Assembly: GCA_031292015.1 (NCBI GenBank)
Contig: JARLHY010000048.1
Location: 1 to 36,308 of the forward strand
Direction of reading: 5' to 3'
DNA length: 36,308 bases
Source: Negativicutes bacterium
GTDB taxonomy: Bacteria > Bacillota_C > Negativicutes > Sporomusales_B > JARLHX01
Part shown: piece after piece, positions 23,255 through 31,155 of the stretch
Layout: each line of letters starts with the position of its first letter
Numbering within the stretch: the first letter of the stretch is position 1
The notes under the pieces: generated by a model
Database searches by the model: none
The model's input: the letters and a program-made list of their open reading frames with translations, nothing else
Told to the model about the DNA's origin: nothing
Translations under genes and position numbers: made by a program

Positions 23255-24124
23255 ATGGAGACAAAAGGCAATATGATTCCAGAAGGCAGGAAAGTCGGTT
23301 ATTTGGGGCCGCGCGGCACGTTCAGCGAGGAGATAGCGCTGCGATTTTACCGTGGGACAGATGGCGCTTTTCTGCCTTACTCCAGCATCGACGCCGTTAT
23401 CCAGGCGGTGGAGGCAGGCGAGGTGTCGGAAGGTATTGTACCGGTGGAAAACTCCCTGGAGGGATCGGTGAATATTACCCTTGACATGCTGGCTCATAAG
23501 GTGGACCTAGTCATTGTCCGGGAATTAGTTCAGCCGATCCGCCATAATCTGCTTGTCCAGGAAGGTACCCGGCATGTCAACAGGGTGCTGTCCCACGCCC
23601 AGGCGCTGGCCCAGTGTCGCGGTTACCTGAGCCGCCAGTATCCCGGAGCAGAACTGGTACCGGTGGAGAGCACGGCTGCCGCTGCCTATCAGGCGGCCAG
23701 CGGTTTAAAGAACTGCGCCGCGGTCGGCAGTCTGCGGGCAGCGGAAGTTTACGGTCTGAAGGTGCTGGCAACAGATATTCAGGACAACCCGAACAACGCG
23801 ACCCGTTTTGTGGAACTGGCGAAGCCGCCGGTAACCGGCGGTCCGGAGGCTGTCAAGACGTCGGTGGTCTGCCGGATTAACGGCGAAAAACCGGGCAGCT
23901 TGTATGAAATCTTGGGAGAATTCGCCAAGCGGGGGGTCAACCTGACCAAGATCGAGTCCCGCCCTGCCCAGACTGGCCTGGGGCTGTACATCTTCTTTTT
24001 CGATATCGAGGGCAGCGGCGAGAACGCTGCTGTGGCGGCTGCGGTGGAGGCGGTGCGGGGGAAAAGTCTCTGGTTCAAAAACCTCGGTTCCTATCCGGTG
24101 GAAGTGATGGAAGATTATCGCTAG
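23255..24124 (+). CDS. pheA: Prephenate dehydratase
   Basis: A 289-aa monofunctional prephenate dehydratase that makes phenylpyruvate for phenylalanine synthesis. The catalytic domain starts at KVGYLGPRGTFSEEIA (13-28); the TRF motif is at 183-185 (NNATRFVEL). The C-terminal ACT domain (about 200-280) has the GSLYEILGEF and ESRP (234-237) segments used for phenylalanine feedback. There is no chorismate mutase domain. The ATG at 23255 stands eight bases after AGGAGG; an ATG at 23248 is out of frame. It is the first gene behind the T-box leader and is followed 12 bases later by DAHP synthase. Confidence 0.95.
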   Translation: METKGNMIPEGRKVGYLGPRGTFSEEIALRFYRGTDGAFLPYSSIDAVIQAVEAGEVSEGIVPVENSLEGSVNITLDMLAHKVDLVIVRELVQPIRHNLLVQEGTRHVNRVLSHAQALAQCRGYLSRQYPGAELVPVESTAAAAYQAASGLKNCAAVGSLRAAEVYGLKVLATDIQDNPNNATRFVELAKPPVTGGPEAVKTSVVCRINGEKPGSLYEILGEFAKRGVNLTKIESRPAQTGLGLYIFFFDIEGSGENAAVAAAVEAVRGKSLWFKNLGSYPVEVMEDYR

Positions 24125-24136
24125 GAGGATTCGATA

Positions 24137-25165
24137 ATGGTTATTGTGATGAAACCTGGGATAACCCAGGAACAGGTACACCGGGTTGTGGGACGCATTG
24201 AGGCCGCCGGTCTTAAAACATCGCTGGTTCAAGGCGAGGATCGGCTGCTTATTGGAGTGATCGGCGACAAGCAACTGGTCGCCTCTTTGCCTGTGGAGGC
24301 CCTGGACGGGGTTGAGAAGGTGCTGCCGGTGACTGACAGCTATAAACTTGCCAGCCGGCAGTTCCGGCCGGAGCCGACGGTGATTGACGCCGGGGGGGTG
24401 AAGATCGGGGGCGGCCAACTGGTCGTCATGGCCGGGCCTTGTGCGGTGGAAAGCCGGGAGCAACTGCTGGAAGCCGCGACCATCGCCGCTGAGGGCGGGG
24501 CGGAGTTCCTGCGGGGCGGAGCCTATAAGCCCCGGACCTCGCCCTACTCTTTCCAGGGGCTTGAGCGGCAGGGCCTGGAATATCTGGCTGAGGCCAGGGA
24601 ACTGACCGGCCTCAAAATAATCACCGAGGTCACAGATGTGGCCTCGGTGGATGTGGTCGCCGAATACGCGGATGTCCTACAGATCGGCGCGCGTAATATG
24701 CAAAATTTTCAGCTGCTCAAAGCGGTGGGGCGGGCCGGCAGGCCGGTTATGCTCAAACGCGGCATCGCCGCGACGATCAGTGAATGGCTTCATGCCGCCG
24801 AGTACATTCTGAGCGAAGGCAATTATGATGTAATGCTGTGTGAACGGGGGATACGCACCTTCGAGGAGTATACCCGCAACACGCTGGACCTGAGTGCCGT
24901 GAGTGCGCTAAAACAGCTCAGCCATTTGCCGGTGATTGTCGATCCCAGTCACGGGACCGGCCGGTGGCGGCTGGTGAAGCCGATGGCTATGGCGGCGGTG
25001 GCTGCGGGAGCCGACGGCCTGATGATCGAGATGCACCCCGATCCGGCTGTGGCTCTCTCGGATGGACCGCAGTCCCTCGCTCCGGCGAAGTTCCTAGAGA
25101 CGATGCAGGCGGTACGGGGGTTGGCGGCGTATTTGCGCTCAGCGGATGACGTGGTGAATGCGTAG
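24137..25165 (+). CDS. aroF: 3-deoxy-7-phosphoheptulonate (DAHP) synthase, type I beta with N-terminal regulatory domain
   Basis: A 342-aa DAHP synthase, the first step of the shikimate pathway (PEP plus erythrose 4-phosphate). Residues 1-70 ([17 protein letters not shown]...) are the ferredoxin-like regulatory domain known from Thermotoga-type enzymes. The TIM barrel follows with MAGPCAVES (98-106), [25 protein letters not shown] and DPSHGTGRW metal/substrate motifs. It lies 12 bases after pheA in the same T-box-controlled unit, so pathway entry and the Phe branch respond together to tRNA-Phe charging. Its last 27 bases overlap the 3' end of the convergent HD-GYP gene. Confidence 0.95.
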   Translation: MVIVMKPGITQEQVHRVVGRIEAAGLKTSLVQGEDRLLIGVIGDKQLVASLPVEALDGVEKVLPVTDSYKLASRQFRPEPTVIDAGGVKIGGGQLVVMAGPCAVESREQLLEAATIAAEGGAEFLRGGAYKPRTSPYSFQGLERQGLEYLAEARELTGLKIITEVTDVASVDVVAEYADVLQIGARNMQNFQLLKAVGRAGRPVMLKRGIAATISEWLHAAEYILSEGNYDVMLCERGIRTFEEYTRNTLDLSAVSALKQLSHLPVIVDPSHGTGRWRLVKPMAMAAVAAGADGLMIEMHPDPAVALSDGPQSLAPAKFLETMQAVRGLAAYLRSADDVVNA

Positions 25166-26203
25166 GCTGGAGTCTTCAGATAGGTCAAGGACTTCGCCGC
25201 TTGTCAGTTGAATGATCGAGCGGGACGGGTGGTCCGGGTTGAGATAAGCGACCCGCCCCTGGCGGCCGTCGCTTAAGGCTACGATGTTGCCTGACAGGTA
25301 GTTGAGCATCCGGGTCATAAACGGCAGGCACATCTTCGGGTCAAGACAGTGTTTTATATCATCAAGCCGCTCCAGTCCGCTGTAGGGGCTGGAAATCACC
25401 ACAGGGTCGCGGTTGACTGTCAGGGCCTCGTCGTAGAGGTCGGCGATGGCGATGATTTTCGCGTAAGGATGAATCCTGTCGGTGGTCAGCCGGTAAGGAT
25501 AGCCGCTGCCATCGGTCCGTTCATGATGCTGAGTGACGGCAATTTTAATGCTTTCAGACAGGTCGGACAGATCCCGGACCATGGAAAAGCCAAACAGGGC
25601 GTGTTGCTTGTAATGGTCATAATCGGCTTTAGACAATTTGTCGGGGCGGTTGAGCAGCTCGACAGGCAACTGGGCCTTGCCGACGTCATGCAGCAGGCCG
25701 GCCAGGGATACGGCGTTGACAATATCCTGAGGGTAATCCAGCCAGGTGGCGATCAGGGCGGCGATGACGCCGACATTGACACTGTGCTGAAAGGTGCAGT
25801 CGCCAAAAACAGGCAGGTCGTAGAGCTGGTCAACGACATTGCCTACCGTGCGGACATTTGCGGTAATTTCGCCGGCGGTGGCGGAGAAAGTCTCCAGCGG
25901 CACCTGCTGGGTTGCCCGGATATTTTCGAAAGCCTGCTGAACCACCGAAACCGACTTGTTGTAGCTGGTGACAAACTGCTGCAGCTTGGGGTCGAGGATC
26001 GGGTTGGCCGGCGCTTCGGACAGAACAGTGACTGATTCGATTTCCCATTTTATCAGTTTAGCGATCGTGTGGCTGCTGAGGACTGTATGCTCACCAACCA
26101 GAACACTGCCGCTTTCGCCATATACGTCACGAGCGACCGTCATCCCGGGAACCAGATGCTCCACCTTGCACTGCAGACTTTTCGGATCGTGGCTTTTTTG
26201 CAT
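25139..26203 (-). CDS. HD-GYP domain protein (probable c-di-GMP phosphodiesterase)
   Basis: A 354-aa cytoplasmic protein. The N-terminus (1-60) is a DUF3391-like start ([21 protein letters not shown]), a common lead to HD-GYP. The HD-GYP domain spans about 125-290 with His-Asp at 172-173 ([11 protein letters not shown]) and the signature [11 protein letters not shown] at 226-236, which includes the GYP triad. All key metal-binding motifs look intact, so c-di-GMP hydrolysis is expected. The C-terminal ~60 residues ([20 protein letters not shown]...) form a small beta module. Start at 26203 is chosen because CAGGAG lies seven bases upstream; a longer frame to 26239 lacks this. Its 3' end overlaps aroF by 27 bases. 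Confidence 0.92.
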   Translation of the reverse strand: MQKSHDPKSLQCKVEHLVPGMTVARDVYGESGSVLVGEHTVLSSHTIAKLIKWEIESVTVLSEAPANPILDPKLQQFVTSYNKSVSVVQQAFENIRATQQVPLETFSATAGEITANVRTVGNVVDQLYDLPVFGDCTFQHSVNVGVIAALIATWLDYPQDIVNAVSLAGLLHDVGKAQLPVELLNRPDKLSKADYDHYKQHALFGFSMVRDLSDLSESIKIAVTQHHERTDGSGYPYRLTTDRIHPYAKIIAIADLYDEALTVNRDPVVISSPYSGLERLDDIKHCLDPKMCLPFMTRMLNYLSGNIVALSDGRQGRVAYLNPDHPSRSIIQLTSGEVLDLSEDSSLRIHHVIR

Positions 26204-26445
26204 GCATAAACTCCTGTTTTCCGATTGATACCTTGTCAACTTATATAATTTTAACTTATGGCCTAGGAATCCTGCCTAAAAGTGTCAATTATTAGTAAAG
26301 TTTGTATTTTTTCCTCCCGTTTTACGGAAAATTTGGGATAGGCTTTACTATTACAAAATCCGGTCAGAAGGATTTTACGGCTCATGAAAAGAAGATTTTA
26401 GGAGATGCTAATAATTAGCTAAATTAATGTGAGGTGATTAGCCTT

Positions 26446-26706
26446 ATGTCCGAGTGTTCGACGATTGTGGCCATTCTTCAGGAAAGGCGAGTTGAGACTG
26501 CGCCGAAAGTTCAGGACATTCTCACCGAATTCGGCTGCGACATCCGGGTTCGGCTGGGACTGCACGACGCCGGTATGGAGTCCTGCAGCAATACCGGGCT
26601 GATTTTGCTGCAGTTTTGCGGCGGAAAAGACAGGATCAAGGATATGGAAAGCAAACTGCAGTCCCTTCCCAACGTGAAAGTCAAGAGTATGTCTCTGGAG
26701 TTTTAG
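26446..26706 (+). CDS. TM1266-like small ferredoxin-fold protein
   Basis: An 86-aa protein that fits the pattern of TM1266-type putative regulators often found near [FeFe]-hydrogenase genes: a beta-alpha-beta-beta-alpha-beta layout (STIVAILQERRVETAPKVQDIL, CDIRVRLGLHDAG, NTGLILLQFCGGKDRIKDMESKLQSLPNVKVKSMSL), related to the ACT and NikR C-terminal folds. The assignment is by pattern, not by a unique motif. The ATG at 26446 has GAGGTG nine bases upstream. No hydrogenase gene is in the window; the next gene is a DUF362 ferredoxin-like protein 190 bases away. Confidence 0.75.
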   Translation: MSECSTIVAILQERRVETAPKVQDILTEFGCDIRVRLGLHDAGMESCSNTGLILLQFCGGKDRIKDMESKLQSLPNVKVKSMSLEF

Positions 26707-26896
26707 GGTGTCTGAAGTTGCTTAAAAGTAGGCCGCATTTCCGATCGCTTCGCCTGTGGCACAAGCGACCACATCGATGCCGCGGCATCATGTGTCTGCT
26801 TAAAGCGTTGGAACTGCGGCTTCGCTTTTTGCTGTTAGCAGGAACAAGCCGTAGGTGATGGCGAAAATAACCAGGACATTATTCAAGGAGGGTATC
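26707..26896 (+). other. Structured intergenic leader with alternative hairpins
   Basis: Three nested structures are visible: TCGCTT/AAGCGA (26745-26750 with 26763-26768); an almost perfect palindrome at 26770-26794 centred on the 14-mer GATGCCGCGGCATC (26776-26789), with an outer AAGC/GCTT pair (26763-26766, 26798-26801); and AAAGCG/CGCTTT followed by TT (26802-26830), which resembles a weak terminator. The first two compete for AAGC. The region has no convincing coding sequence of its own. Confidence 0.45.
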
Positions 26897-27970
26897 ATGA
26901 CAGCAAAAGTTTATTTCGTAAGATTGGCTGATGGATCGTCGGCGGCGGAGCAGGCGCAGGCGATGGGCAAGATCTATGATGCTTCAGGAGCGTCGGCGTC
27001 GGTTGCGGCGAAGGATTTCGTGGCCATTAAACTGCATGTGGGAGAAAGAAACAATGTTACCCACGTGAAGCCTGAGTTAATCCGGGAACTGGTGGATAAG
27101 GTGAAGAGCCAGCGCGGAACTCCCTTTTTGACGGAAACTTCGACTTTGTATAAGGGACAGCGGGAAAACGCGGTCCGGCACATTATGCATGCCCACAACC
27201 ACGGCTTCGGCATTGAAGGCGTCGGTGCGCCCTTTATCATGGCCGACGGGCTGACAGGCAACACCGAGTATGAGATAGCCGTCCAGGGCGAACTGCATCA
27301 GAGCGTCAAGGTGGCGCGGGAAGTTGTGAGCGCCGATACCCTGCTGGTGGTTTCGCACGCCACCGGCCATCCTGCTTCCGGGCTGGGAGCCTGTATCAAA
27401 AATCTGGGCATGGGGCTGGCCAGCCGCATGGGGAAGATGCGCCAGCATTCGGCGATGCTGCCGGAAGTGATTATTGACAAGTGCAAGTTCTGCCAGAAAT
27501 GTATCAAATGGTGTCCCCAGGATGCCATTATCGAAAAAGGCGGCAAAGCCTACATTATTACTGAGAAATGTATCGGCTGCGGCGAGTGCCTGGCAATGTG
27601 CCGGTTCGACGCCGTAAAATACGACTGGGCCGCCGAGTCGGGCTTCATGCAAAAAAGTATGGCCGAACACGCCTACGGTGTTGTGAAGGAAAAGGCCGGC
27701 AAATGCTTTTTCTTCAATGTTCTGGTCGATATGACCAAGGATTGCGACTGCTTCGACACCGCCCAGCAGAAGATCATTCCCGACATCGGCCTGTTGGCTT
27801 CCGACGATCCTGTGGCTATCGACAAGGCCACCCTCGATCTGACCGCCGCGGCTCACGGCAAAACTCTGGCCGAGCTGGCTTATAAGCGCCATAACGCGCT
27901 GATCCAGGTGGAACACGGAGCCAAAGTCGGCATGGGCTCCCTGCAGTATGAGCTCATCGAGGTAAAATGA
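26897..27970 (+). CDS. DUF362 protein with two 4Fe-4S ferredoxin clusters
   Basis: A 357-aa cytoplasmic iron-sulfur protein. The DUF362 domain surrounds the core (N-terminal AAKDFVAIKLHVGERNNVTHVKPELIREL, HATGHPASGLGACIKNLGMGL, C-terminal LLASDDPVAIDKATLDL). In the middle (about 195-240) are two ferredoxin motifs, CKFCQKCIKWCP and CIGCGECLAMC, each able to hold a 4Fe-4S cluster. Members are widespread in anaerobes, and their electron partners are unknown. AAGGAGG precedes the ATG at 26897; an in-frame codon at 26855 has no such site. It begins a close-packed run with ybaK, thrC and a GNAT gene. Confidence 0.9.
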   Translation: MTAKVYFVRLADGSSAAEQAQAMGKIYDASGASASVAAKDFVAIKLHVGERNNVTHVKPELIRELVDKVKSQRGTPFLTETSTLYKGQRENAVRHIMHAHNHGFGIEGVGAPFIMADGLTGNTEYEIAVQGELHQSVKVAREVVSADTLLVVSHATGHPASGLGACIKNLGMGLASRMGKMRQHSAMLPEVIIDKCKFCQKCIKWCPQDAIIEKGGKAYIITEKCIGCGECLAMCRFDAVKYDWAAESGFMQKSMAEHAYGVVKEKAGKCFFFNVLVDMTKDCDCFDTAQQKIIPDIGLLASDDPVAIDKATLDLTAAAHGKTLAELAYKRHNALIQVEHGAKVGMGSLQYELIEVK

Positions 27971-27977
27971 GGCCGGC

Positions 27978-28457
27978 ATGATGAAGACGAATGCCGCCCG
28001 TATTCTCGATAAAATGGGGATTTCATACCGGCTCAGCGAATATGAAGTGGATGAAAGCGATCTCAGCGCTGAGAATGTCGCCGACAAAATCGGGATGCCG
28101 CCTGAGCAGGTTTTCAAGACGCTGGTGGCCCGCGGCGACAAGACCGGTATACTGCTGGCCTGTATCCCCGGCTCGGCCGAACTGGATCTGAAGGCTTTGG
28201 CTGCAGCCAGCGGCAACAAGAAGGTTGATATGGTGCCGCTCAAGGAAGTGCAGCCCCTGACAGGCTATATTCGGGGCGGGGTATCGCCGGTGGGGACAAA
28301 AAAGCCCTATCCGGTATACCTTGACGCAAGCGTGACCGCCTGGACCGCTATCGCGGTCAGTGCAGGCATCCGCGGTTGTCAACTGCTCATCGCCCCCGCC
28401 GATCTGATCAGGGCGGTGAGCGGCCGCGCGTCGGCCATCAGCCGGCCCCGGGCTTAG
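27978..28457 (+). CDS. ybaK: YbaK/EbsC-type aminoacyl-tRNA deacylase
   Basis: A 159-aa stand-alone editing domain that hydrolyses mischarged tRNA, typically Cys-tRNA(Pro). The pattern is complete: AARILDKMGISYRLSEYEVDE at the start, PPEQVFKTLVARGD with the conserved Lys near residue 47, CIPGSAELDLKALAAASG, and GYIRGGVSPVGTKKPYPVYLD with the GxxSP loop. Length is normal. It begins 7 bases after the DUF362 gene, so the two are cotranscribed; no functional link is evident. Confidence 0.92.
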   Translation: MMKTNAARILDKMGISYRLSEYEVDESDLSAENVADKIGMPPEQVFKTLVARGDKTGILLACIPGSAELDLKALAAASGNKKVDMVPLKEVQPLTGYIRGGVSPVGTKKPYPVYLDASVTAWTAIAVSAGIRGCQLLIAPADLIRAVSGRASAISRPRA

Positions 28458-28490
28458 GGCAGACCCAATTTCTAGGAAGGAGTGGCGCCT

Positions 28491-29984
28491 ATGTATATCA
28501 GTACCAGAGGCAGCCAGGAACGGTTTTCCGCTGCGGCGGCCATCAAGACAGGCATCGCTCCTGACGGAGGCTTGTTGGTGCCTGAGGCGTTGCCGCGGCT
28601 TGAAGGGGACTTTTTGGCGGAGCTTGTGCCGCTGGATTACCACGGCCGGGCGACGCGGATTTTGCGATATTTCCTGGATGATTACAGTCCGGCCGAAATC
28701 GAATCCTGCGTCCGGGCCGCTTATCATGAAACAAGGTTTGATCACCCTGCGATAGCGCCGCTGGTGGCTCTCACTGACAGCGCCAGTGTGCTGGAATTAT
28801 GGCACGGACCAACCAGCGCATTTAAGGATATGGCCTTGCAGATGCTGCCCCGGCTCTTGTCGCTGGCTCTCGCCAAAACGGGTGAGACGGCCGAAATCGT
28901 CATTTTGGTCGCCACCTCCGGCGACACCGGCAAGGCGGCGCTGGAAGGCTTCCGCGATATCGATCAGACCAGGATTATCGTCTTTTTTCCGCATCAGGGG
29001 GTCAGTGAGGTCCAGCGGCTGCAGATGGTCACCCAGGAGGGCCGTAATGTTGCGGTAATCGCGGTACGCGGCAATTTCGACGATACTCAGACCGGCGTGA
29101 AAAACATCTTCAATGACAAGTCTTTCAACGCCGGCCTGCTTACCCGGGGCTACAAGCTGTCGTCTGCCAATTCCATTAACTGGGGACGGCTGCTGCCCCA
29201 GATTGTTTACTATTTCAGCGCTTATGCCGACCTGGCGAAAAAGGCCGACTTCCGGCCGGGGCAGCAAGTTAATTTTGTTGTGCCCACAGGTAATTTTGGC
29301 AACATTCTGGCCGGGTATTACGCCCGGGAGATGGGGCTGCCGGTGAACCGGCTGATCTGCGCCGCCAACAGCAACAATGTTTTGACCGAGTTCTTGCGGA
29401 GCGGGGTCTATAACCGCCAGCGCGCTTTTTACAAAACCCTGTCTCCCTCTATGGATATCCTGATTTCCAGCAACCTGGAACGGCTGCTGTACCACACCTC
29501 CGGCGGCGATGCCGCCAAGGTGGCGGGATGGATGGACGAACTGGCGGTAAGCGGCCGCTATCAGGTGGATGAGGCCTGCCTGCAGACCATCCAGTCGCTC
29601 TTTTGGTCGGACTGGGCCAGCGACGACGAGACCCTGGGCACGATCCGGGATGTATATGGCCGCCATCGCTATCTTATGGACACCCACACCGCCGCAGGCT
29701 GGCAGGTGTATGAGAAATATCGCCGGACAACGGGGGACGACACGCCGACAGTGCTCCTGTCCACCGCCAGTCCATTCAAGTTCAACCAGAGTGTTTTCAC
29801 CGCAATTGCCGGTTCCGGCGCCCCCGCTGGCACAGACGAATTTGCGGTGCTCAAGGAATTGTCCCGGCTGACCGACTGGCCGGTTCCGCCGGCCCTGGCG
29901 GCTCTCGAAGGCAAGGCGGCAAGACATGAGACGGTTTGCGACAAGCAGGAGATGCCTATTATCGTGGACAAGCTTCTGGTCTGA
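28491..29984 (+). CDS. thrC: Threonine synthase
   Basis: A 497-aa PLP enzyme converting O-phosphohomoserine to threonine. It has the long (fungal/gamma-proteobacterial-like) ThrC layout: start MYISTRGSQERFSAAAAIKTGIAPDGGL, ELWHGPTSAFKDMALQ with PLP Lys112, ATSGDTGKAALEGF, and VPTGNFGNILAGYYA phosphate-binding loop. The ATG at 28491 has AAGGAG eight bases upstream; a GTG at 28482 lies within that site. It is the third gene of the DUF362-ybaK-thrC-GNAT run. No homoserine dehydrogenase or kinase gene is in the window. Confidence 0.95.
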   Translation: MYISTRGSQERFSAAAAIKTGIAPDGGLLVPEALPRLEGDFLAELVPLDYHGRATRILRYFLDDYSPAEIESCVRAAYHETRFDHPAIAPLVALTDSASVLELWHGPTSAFKDMALQMLPRLLSLALAKTGETAEIVILVATSGDTGKAALEGFRDIDQTRIIVFFPHQGVSEVQRLQMVTQEGRNVAVIAVRGNFDDTQTGVKNIFNDKSFNAGLLTRGYKLSSANSINWGRLLPQIVYYFSAYADLAKKADFRPGQQVNFVVPTGNFGNILAGYYAREMGLPVNRLICAANSNNVLTEFLRSGVYNRQRAFYKTLSPSMDILISSNLERLLYHTSGGDAAKVAGWMDELAVSGRYQVDEACLQTIQSLFWSDWASDDETLGTIRDVYGRHRYLMDTHTAAGWQVYEKYRRTTGDDTPTVLLSTASPFKFNQSVFTAIAGSGAPAGTDEFAVLKELSRLTDWPVPPALAALEGKAARHETVCDKQEMPIIVDKLLV

Positions 29985-30011
29985 CAGCTGAGGAAAGTGG
30001 TGATAGCGCTA

Positions 30012-30467
30012 ATGCCGGAAATGGTGATTCGAAAAGCGGGCGATCCCGACGCAGCGGCCATTTTTGCTCTGTATCACGAGCTGGACGGTGCTTATAAAGA
30101 GCAGGCGAAGCCGGGAACGCAGCAGGAGAAGACGCTTTGGCAGGCGGTGGCGGCGGATGAGCATCAGACCGTTTTGGTCGCCGAACAGGGCGGAAATATT
30201 ATCGGCACCCTTACCTTGCTGATTGTGCCTAACCTGGCTCATCACGGTAAGCCCTGGGCCGCTGTCGAAAATGTGGTGGTGGCCGGCGGCTTCCGCGGCC
30301 TGGGCATCGGAAAAGCCCTGCTGACCGAAGCCGCCAGGCTGGCCCGGGAACTGAGCTGCTACAAGTTGGTTCTGTCCACCAATCTGGTCCGCCACGAGGC
30401 CCATGAGTTTTACCGGCGCCTGGGCTGGCGGCAGAGCCATATTGGGTTTTCGCTGCCGCTGGACTGA
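30012..30467 (+). CDS. GNAT-family N-acetyltransferase
   Basis: A 151-aa acetyltransferase of the GNAT superfamily. The acetyl-CoA pyrophosphate loop is GFRGLGIGKALL near residues 94-105, after the beta strand AAVENVVVAG; the end HEAHEFYRRLGWRQSHIGFSLPL is the typical motif B. The substrate is not predictable. Start is uncertain: ATG 30012 is taken with GTGGTGAT upstream; GTG codons at 29997 and 30000 are in frame. It follows thrC by 27 bases and the operon ends in the terminator at 30481. Confidence 0.88.
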   Translation: MPEMVIRKAGDPDAAAIFALYHELDGAYKEQAKPGTQQEKTLWQAVAADEHQTVLVAEQGGNIIGTLTLLIVPNLAHHGKPWAAVENVVVAGGFRGLGIGKALLTEAARLARELSCYKLVLSTNLVRHEAHEFYRRLGWRQSHIGFSLPLD

Positions 30468-30480
30468 ACGGCCAAGATAG

Positions 30481-30513
30481 AAAAAAGCAGAATCGTCGAG
30501 ATTCTGCTTTTTT
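30481..30513. terminator. Bidirectional intrinsic terminator
   Basis: AAAAAAGCAGAATC (30481-30494) pairs perfectly with GATTCTGCTTTTTT (30500-30513) around a 5-base loop; A and T runs on both sides serve both convergent genes. Confidence 0.93.
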
Positions 30514-30516
30514 ATG

Positions 30517-30993
30517 TCAGGATTTAGTGCCTTTTTCGATAATATAGACTTTGACGTACTGGATACCGAAGTCCTTCGCTTCATCCATTGACCATTTGGC
30601 AACATCGATACGGTTGCCCTTGATGGCCCCGCCGGTGTCTTCGGCGATGGCGTACACGCTATGGCCGTCCGGGAATTTGATAAGCACCCGTGAGCCTAGC
30701 GGAATGATCCGGGGATCAACAGCGATGACTCCCGGGCGGATTTGCGTGCCAAGGTAGGTTTTGCTGCCCCATTGATCGTTGCACTCGGCGCCGGGGGCAT
30801 ATGCGGTGGCCTTGATATCCAGGACTTGCTTGGCTGAAATGTTTTCAGACGCTGGTGTCGAGGCGTCCGGCGGCGCGGCGGCCGCAACCGGCGCCAGCAC
30901 CACCGACGACATGATGGCCGCCCCGGCGGCGACCGCGGCCGCAAGGTGCTTGCACTTTCGTTTGACGCCTTTATGGAACCGCTTGTGTTTCAT
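30517..30993 (-). CDS. Exported 3D-domain (RlpA/MltA-like barrel) wall protein
   Basis: A 158-aa secreted protein. Residues 1-40 form a Sec signal (very basic MKHKRFHKGVKRKCKH, then AAAVAAGAAIMSSVVLAPVAAAA). After a short Pro/Ser linker comes the 3D domain (about 58-152), named for three Asp: here TAYAPG, VIAVDPRIIPLGSRV, and EDTGGAIKGNRIDVAKWS carry the acidic residues. The same domain ends RpfB, YocH and YuiC, which cut or remodel peptidoglycan as lytic transglycosylases. There are no LysM or G5 repeats. GGGGAGG lies before the ATG. No c-di-AMP riboswitch, sometimes found before such genes, was seen. Confidence 0.92.
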   Translation of the reverse strand: MKHKRFHKGVKRKCKHLAAAVAAGAAIMSSVVLAPVAAAAPPDASTPASENISAKQVLDIKATAYAPGAECNDQWGSKTYLGTQIRPGVIAVDPRIIPLGSRVLIKFPDGHSVYAIAEDTGGAIKGNRIDVAKWSMDEAKDFGIQYVKVYIIEKGTKS

Positions 30994-31104
30994 AGCGATT
31001 TTTCCTCCCCTGCGAGGTTGCTATAGATAGTTTTTGATAAATGATGGCTGCAATCCACAGTATATTTTGCCAGCCTCGTTATCCGCGGAAAAAGTAATAC
31101 GTCT

Positions 31105-31134
31105 TAAAAAAATAAATAGCCTAACGGCTATTTA
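31105..31134 (-). terminator. Intrinsic terminator of the ku-ligD unit
   Basis: On the minus strand TAAATAGCC/GGCTATTTA (31113-31134) with a four-base loop, followed by TTTTTTT. Confidence 0.9.
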
Positions 31135-31155
31135 CAGGCTGTCATGATTCAATAT

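Noticed and set aside
26384..26401. Five-codon leader peptide (MKRRF) before the TM1266-like gene
   Set aside because: No clear ribosome binding site and no attenuator hairpin attached to it.
28797..29927. 376-codon minus-strand frame
   Set aside because: Opposite thrC; composition typical of a shadow frame in GC-rich DNA.
30994..31104. c-di-AMP (ydaO) riboswitch before the 3D-domain gene
   Set aside because: Looked for because it often precedes such genes; none of its conserved blocks is present.
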